NCBI GenBank assembly: GCA_023136715.1
Contig: JAGLQT010000116.1
Coordinates: forward strand, 1-8,526
Length of the DNA: 8,526 nucleotides
Origin: Gammaproteobacteria bacterium
GTDB lineage: Bacteria; Pseudomonadota; Gammaproteobacteria; SZUA-229
Reading direction: 5' to 3'
This document shows positions 6,911 through 8,526 of the stretch, piece by piece. Position 1 is the first letter of the stretch. Each line of letters opens with the position of its first letter. The notes below the pieces were generated by a model. It was not told the origin of the DNA and ran no database searches. It saw only the letters and a list, made by a program, of their open reading frames with translations. Made by a program: the position numbers and the translations under genes.

Positions 6911-7234
6911 ATGAAAATTAAAACTTTATTTACCACTGTTATTATCGCCTGCCTTGCTTCATGCCTGATGACAGGCTCAGCTCTAGCAAAAAATGACAAG
7001 AAGAAAGATAAGCAACTACCTCCCGGATTGCAGAAAAAAGTCGATAGTGGCAAGCAGCTGCCTCCGGGCTGGAAGAAAAAATTAGCCAAAGGCGAAAAAA
7101 TGGACAAAGAAGTTTATCAACAGGGTGAGATTGTCGTACCCATTAATTCCCATGGTGAAATCACCCTACGTGTTGATGACAAGGTCGTTCGTCTGTACAA
7201 GGCAACCAGAGAAATTATAGAAGTTCTTAAATAG
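6911..7234 (+). CDS. Small exported protein with two LPPG repeats
   Basis: The 107-residue protein begins with a clear export signal: MKIK, a hydrophobic stretch 5-20, and ALA ending at residue 26, which suits signal peptidase I. A lipobox-like LASC (15-18) offers an alternative lipoprotein processing site before Cys18. The mature part is very basic (KNDKKKDK), followed by two 14-residue repeats containing LPPG (35-48 and 49-62). A beta-rich C-terminus (about 66-107) contains VVPINSHGEITLRVDD. LPPG repeats of this kind occur in small periplasmic proteins of proteobacteria, some annotated as RcnB-like (nickel/cobalt homeostasis). I can neither confirm that family nor assign a function. It lies 27 bases after the protease gene, with a weak CGAGA near 6899-6903, and is followed by an intrinsic terminator. 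It is probably the last gene of the + strand unit. Confidence 0.8.
   Translation: MKIKTLFTTVIIACLASCLMTGSALAKNDKKKDKQLPPGLQKKVDSGKQLPPGWKKKLAKGEKMDKEVYQQGEIVVPINSHGEITLRVDDKVVRLYKATREIIEVLK
7013..7096 (+). repeat. Tandem 14-codon repeat within the LPPG protein
   Basis: Codons 35-48 (QLPPGLQKKVDSGK) and 49-62 (QLPPGWKKKLAKGE) are two adjacent copies with no gap. The protein copies match at most positions, but the DNA differs at many third bases (for example CTACCTCCC against CTGCCTCCG). The duplication is therefore old and maintained at protein level. Confidence 0.8.
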
Positions 7235-7254
7235 AATAGAAAATAAAAAAGCAG

Positions 7255-8097
7255 CTAACCAATATTTCTGGCCACACAACGGTTGCGGCCAGAATTTTTA
7301 GCCTTATACAACATTTCATCAGCAGCTTTCATGAACTCGGTAATACTCCATGAGTCATCCGTCAATTCGGCTACACCCAAACTCACCGTCACCCTGAAAC
7401 GTTGAGATTCATATTTAAAGGAATAAGCTTCGGTTTCCCTGCGAATACGTTCAGCCGTTTTCATAGCGCCATTAATCGCAGTAGAAGGCAACAGGATTGC
7501 AAACTCCTCACCACCAATTCTCGCCACAGTATCAATATCACGAACTGCACTTTGACAAATTTTAGCCAATGATCGCAAAACATAATCTCCTGCTATATGT
7601 CCGTAGGTATCATTCACTTTTTTAAAAAAATCAATATCCAGGATAAGAACAGAAAGTGGTCGTTGATAACGGTGCCAGGTATTAATTTGTTTAACCAGTT
7701 CAGATGTAAAATAGTGACGATTATATAAACCCGTTAATTGATCCGTCGTTGCCAGTGGCTCTAATTTTGCCAGCATTTTCAAATGAAAACTTGAAACGAT
7801 GGCGGTAGACCAAATGGCGAACCATGCCAAAGCACGATTAATCAATACCACATCGTTATCAGTAATGCCTGCTGGCGAAAGATAATAGCCAACAACCGTA
7901 AGCACACTACCGATTATCGCCAAAACCAGAATAAATCGAGGCTTCTGGGCAATTAAACCTACCAATACCAGGGCCACATAGGGAACGCCAGCAGCAATTC
8001 CCAGTGGTGAAAAAACATCAAAGAACAACACCACAATACAAAGCAGCAGACTCAATAAAACAACCAATTGTTCACGTGTACCGACTTGCAAGCTCAA
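7255..8097 (-). CDS. Membrane-anchored GGDEF diguanylate cyclase
   Basis: The 280-residue protein should make cyclic di-GMP from two GTP. The N-terminal part has about four membrane helices (near 10-30, 34-50, 55-72 and 82-103) with very short loops. I do not recognise it as a named sensor domain. The GGDEF domain covers about 113-275. It includes TTDQLTGLYNRHYF, the metal-binding LDIDFFKKVNDTYGH (Asp154), the signature GGEEF (195-199), VSLGVAEL and ADEMLYKAKNSGRN. An inhibitory I-site RxxD is present as RDID (186-189), five residues before GGEEF, so product feedback is expected. There is no EAL domain, so it should be a synthase only. The start is a TTG at 8097 with a strong ribosome binding site. 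It is downstream of ppsA on the same strand and convergent with the LPPG gene, and its last codons double as that gene's terminator. Confidence 0.94.
   Translation of the reverse strand: MSLQVGTREQLVVLLSLLLCIVVLFFDVFSPLGIAAGVPYVALVLVGLIAQKPRFILVLAIIGSVLTVVGYYLSPAGITDNDVVLINRALAWFAIWSTAIVSSFHLKMLAKLEPLATTDQLTGLYNRHYFTSELVKQINTWHRYQRPLSVLILDIDFFKKVNDTYGHIAGDYVLRSLAKICQSAVRDIDTVARIGGEEFAILLPSTAINGAMKTAERIRRETEAYSFKYESQRFRVTVSLGVAELTDDSWSITEFMKAADEMLYKAKNSGRNRCVARNIG
7266..7299 (+). terminator. Intrinsic terminator of the + strand unit, inside the convergent GGDEF gene
   Basis: TTCTGGCC (7266-7273) and GGCCAGAA (7287-7294) form a perfect 8-bp stem with a 13-base loop, followed at once by TTTTT (7295-7299). 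This is a textbook factor-independent terminator on the + strand, beginning 32 bases after the stop of the LPPG gene. It lies wholly within the last codons of the opposing GGDEF gene, which encode NSGRNRCVARN. On the - strand the stem is followed by AATATTGG, so it is not an efficient terminator there. Confidence 0.82.
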
Positions 8098-8103
8098 TCC
8101 CTT

Positions 8104-8107
8104 CCTC
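8104..8107 (-). promoter_or_regulatory. Ribosome binding site deciding the TTG start of the GGDEF gene
   Basis: Read on the - strand, AGAGGAAGGGA precedes the TTG at 8097, with GAGG (8104-8107) six bases from it. No ATG lies at a suitable place, and a start here leaves all four membrane helices intact. A second in-frame TTG two codons later is possible but would sit further from the site. Confidence 0.7.
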
Positions 8108-8129
8108 TGTTTTTAGTGCCATACATAAC

Positions 8130-8161
8130 TTATAGCGCATTTTTAAGGCTTATCGCTATAA
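8130..8161. repeat. Perfect 8-bp inverted repeat between ppsA and the GGDEF gene
   Basis: TTATAGCG (8130-8137) and CGCTATAA (8154-8161) are exact inverse complements separated by 16 bases, within the 90-base A+T-rich gap 8098-8187. Relative to the - strand, the hairpin begins 26 bases after the ppsA stop. No T-run follows it, so it may be a weak terminator or RNA-stabilising hairpin after ppsA, or an operator for the GGDEF gene. The + strand reads TATAAT at 8157-8162, but without a matching -35 box or a gene to serve. Confidence 0.45.
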
Positions 8162-8187
8162 TAATGATCGTTGTTATTACGTTAATT

Positions 8188-8526
8188 CTATGGGGTTTCT
8201 GCCTCTACTTTAAGCACTTCTTCAGTCATACGATACACGCTATCAGGATTTAGTGATAATGAAGAGATACCATTCTCGACTAACCATCGCGTGATTTCTG
8301 GATAATCAGATGGTGCCTGCCCGCAAATACCGACATATTTATTTTCTTCATGGCAGGCATCAATCGCCATCTTCATCAATATCCTGACCGCCTCATCACG
8401 TTCATCAACACCCTCTATCAAGCCAGAGTCTCGATCAATACCTAGCGTCAATTGGGTTAAATCATTAGAACCGATTGAGAAGCCATCGAAAGAGGCAAGA
8501 AACTGTTTTGCCAATAAGGCATTAGC
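8188..8526 (-). CDS. ppsA: Phosphoenolpyruvate synthase, C-terminal end (5' part outside window)
   Basis: PEP synthase converts pyruvate and ATP to PEP, AMP and phosphate, a key step of gluconeogenesis. Only the last 112 or so residues are present, and the frame runs open off the right edge (ANALL before AKQFLASFDGF), so the gene is cut by the window and not truncated in nature. The motifs are FDGFSIGSNDLTQLTLGIDRD, DERDEAV, and VGICGQAPSD with the catalytic cysteine, then ending WLVENGISSLSLNPDSV near the C-terminus. These match PpsA (about 790 residues in E. coli) rather than pyruvate phosphate dikinase. The product shares its PEP-binding barrel with enzyme I encoded at the other end of the window. 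It lies upstream of the GGDEF gene in the same direction. The call is firm. Confidence 0.96.
   Translation of the reverse strand, partial: ANALLAKQFLASFDGFSIGSNDLTQLTLGIDRDSGLIEGVDERDEAVRILMKMAIDACHEENKYVGICGQAPSDYPEITRWLVENGISSLSLNPDSVYRMTEEVLKVEAETP

Noticed and set aside
6880..7107. - strand frame opposite the LPPG gene, with Phe/Pro/Gly repeats
   Set aside because: The repetitive look only mirrors the LPPG repeat codons on the other strand. The + strand frame has the signal peptide and is better supported.
8068..8253. 61-codon + strand frame across the ppsA-GGDEF gap
   Set aside because: Hydrophobic, but it overlaps the start of the GGDEF gene and the end of ppsA. The TATAAT at 8157 lies inside it and not before it, and no ribosome binding site is seen.

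Overview
The window reads as chromosomal DNA of moderate G+C content from a proteobacterium, most likely a gammaproteobacterium. This rests on three things: the order rapZ - mannose-type EIIA - HPr - EI - mgtE, the close resemblance of the RapZ fragment to the enterobacterial protein, and a typical proteobacterial PEP synthase. This is inference from remembered families, not from a search, and I do not assign a genus. I see no insertion sequence, prophage, CRISPR array, tRNA or rRNA. Nearly all of the window is coding and the genes look native to one another.

Bases 1-2855 (+) hold a short, tightly coupled regulatory phosphotransferase (PTS) operon. It comprises the C-terminal half of rapZ (cut by the window edge), a stand-alone mannose-type EIIA, HPr and enzyme I. 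Genes overlap by 4 and 13 bases, and EI follows HPr after 17 bases with a TTG start. No EIIB or EIIC permease is present here, so the relay (PEP to EI His193 to HPr His17 to EIIA His10) looks regulatory rather than a sugar importer. HPr also carries a Gram-positive-like serine site, which predicts an HPr kinase, probably just upstream of the window.

Bases 2943-7234 (+) continue in the same direction with small gaps of 87, 36, 20 and 27 bases. The genes are an MgtE magnesium channel/transporter, a LemA protein, a membrane M48 metalloprotease with a long extra C-terminal part, and a small exported protein with two LPPG repeats. LemA and the protease form a familiar pair and may act together at the membrane. 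A clear intrinsic terminator at 7266-7299 closes this strand, and it lies inside the 3' end of the convergent gene.

Bases 7255-8526 (-) hold a membrane-anchored GGDEF diguanylate cyclase and, upstream of it, the C-terminus of phosphoenolpyruvate synthase (ppsA), cut by the right edge. The 90-base gap between them contains a perfect 8-bp inverted repeat.

The content is mostly known families. The points most worth a second look are the RapZ tail that lacks the E. coli RNA-binding basic residues, the kinase-type serine site in HPr, the uncharacterised C-terminal half of the M48 protease, the ambiguous sorting signal of the LPPG protein, and the terminator encoded inside an opposing gene. I do not see a clearly new multi-gene system.
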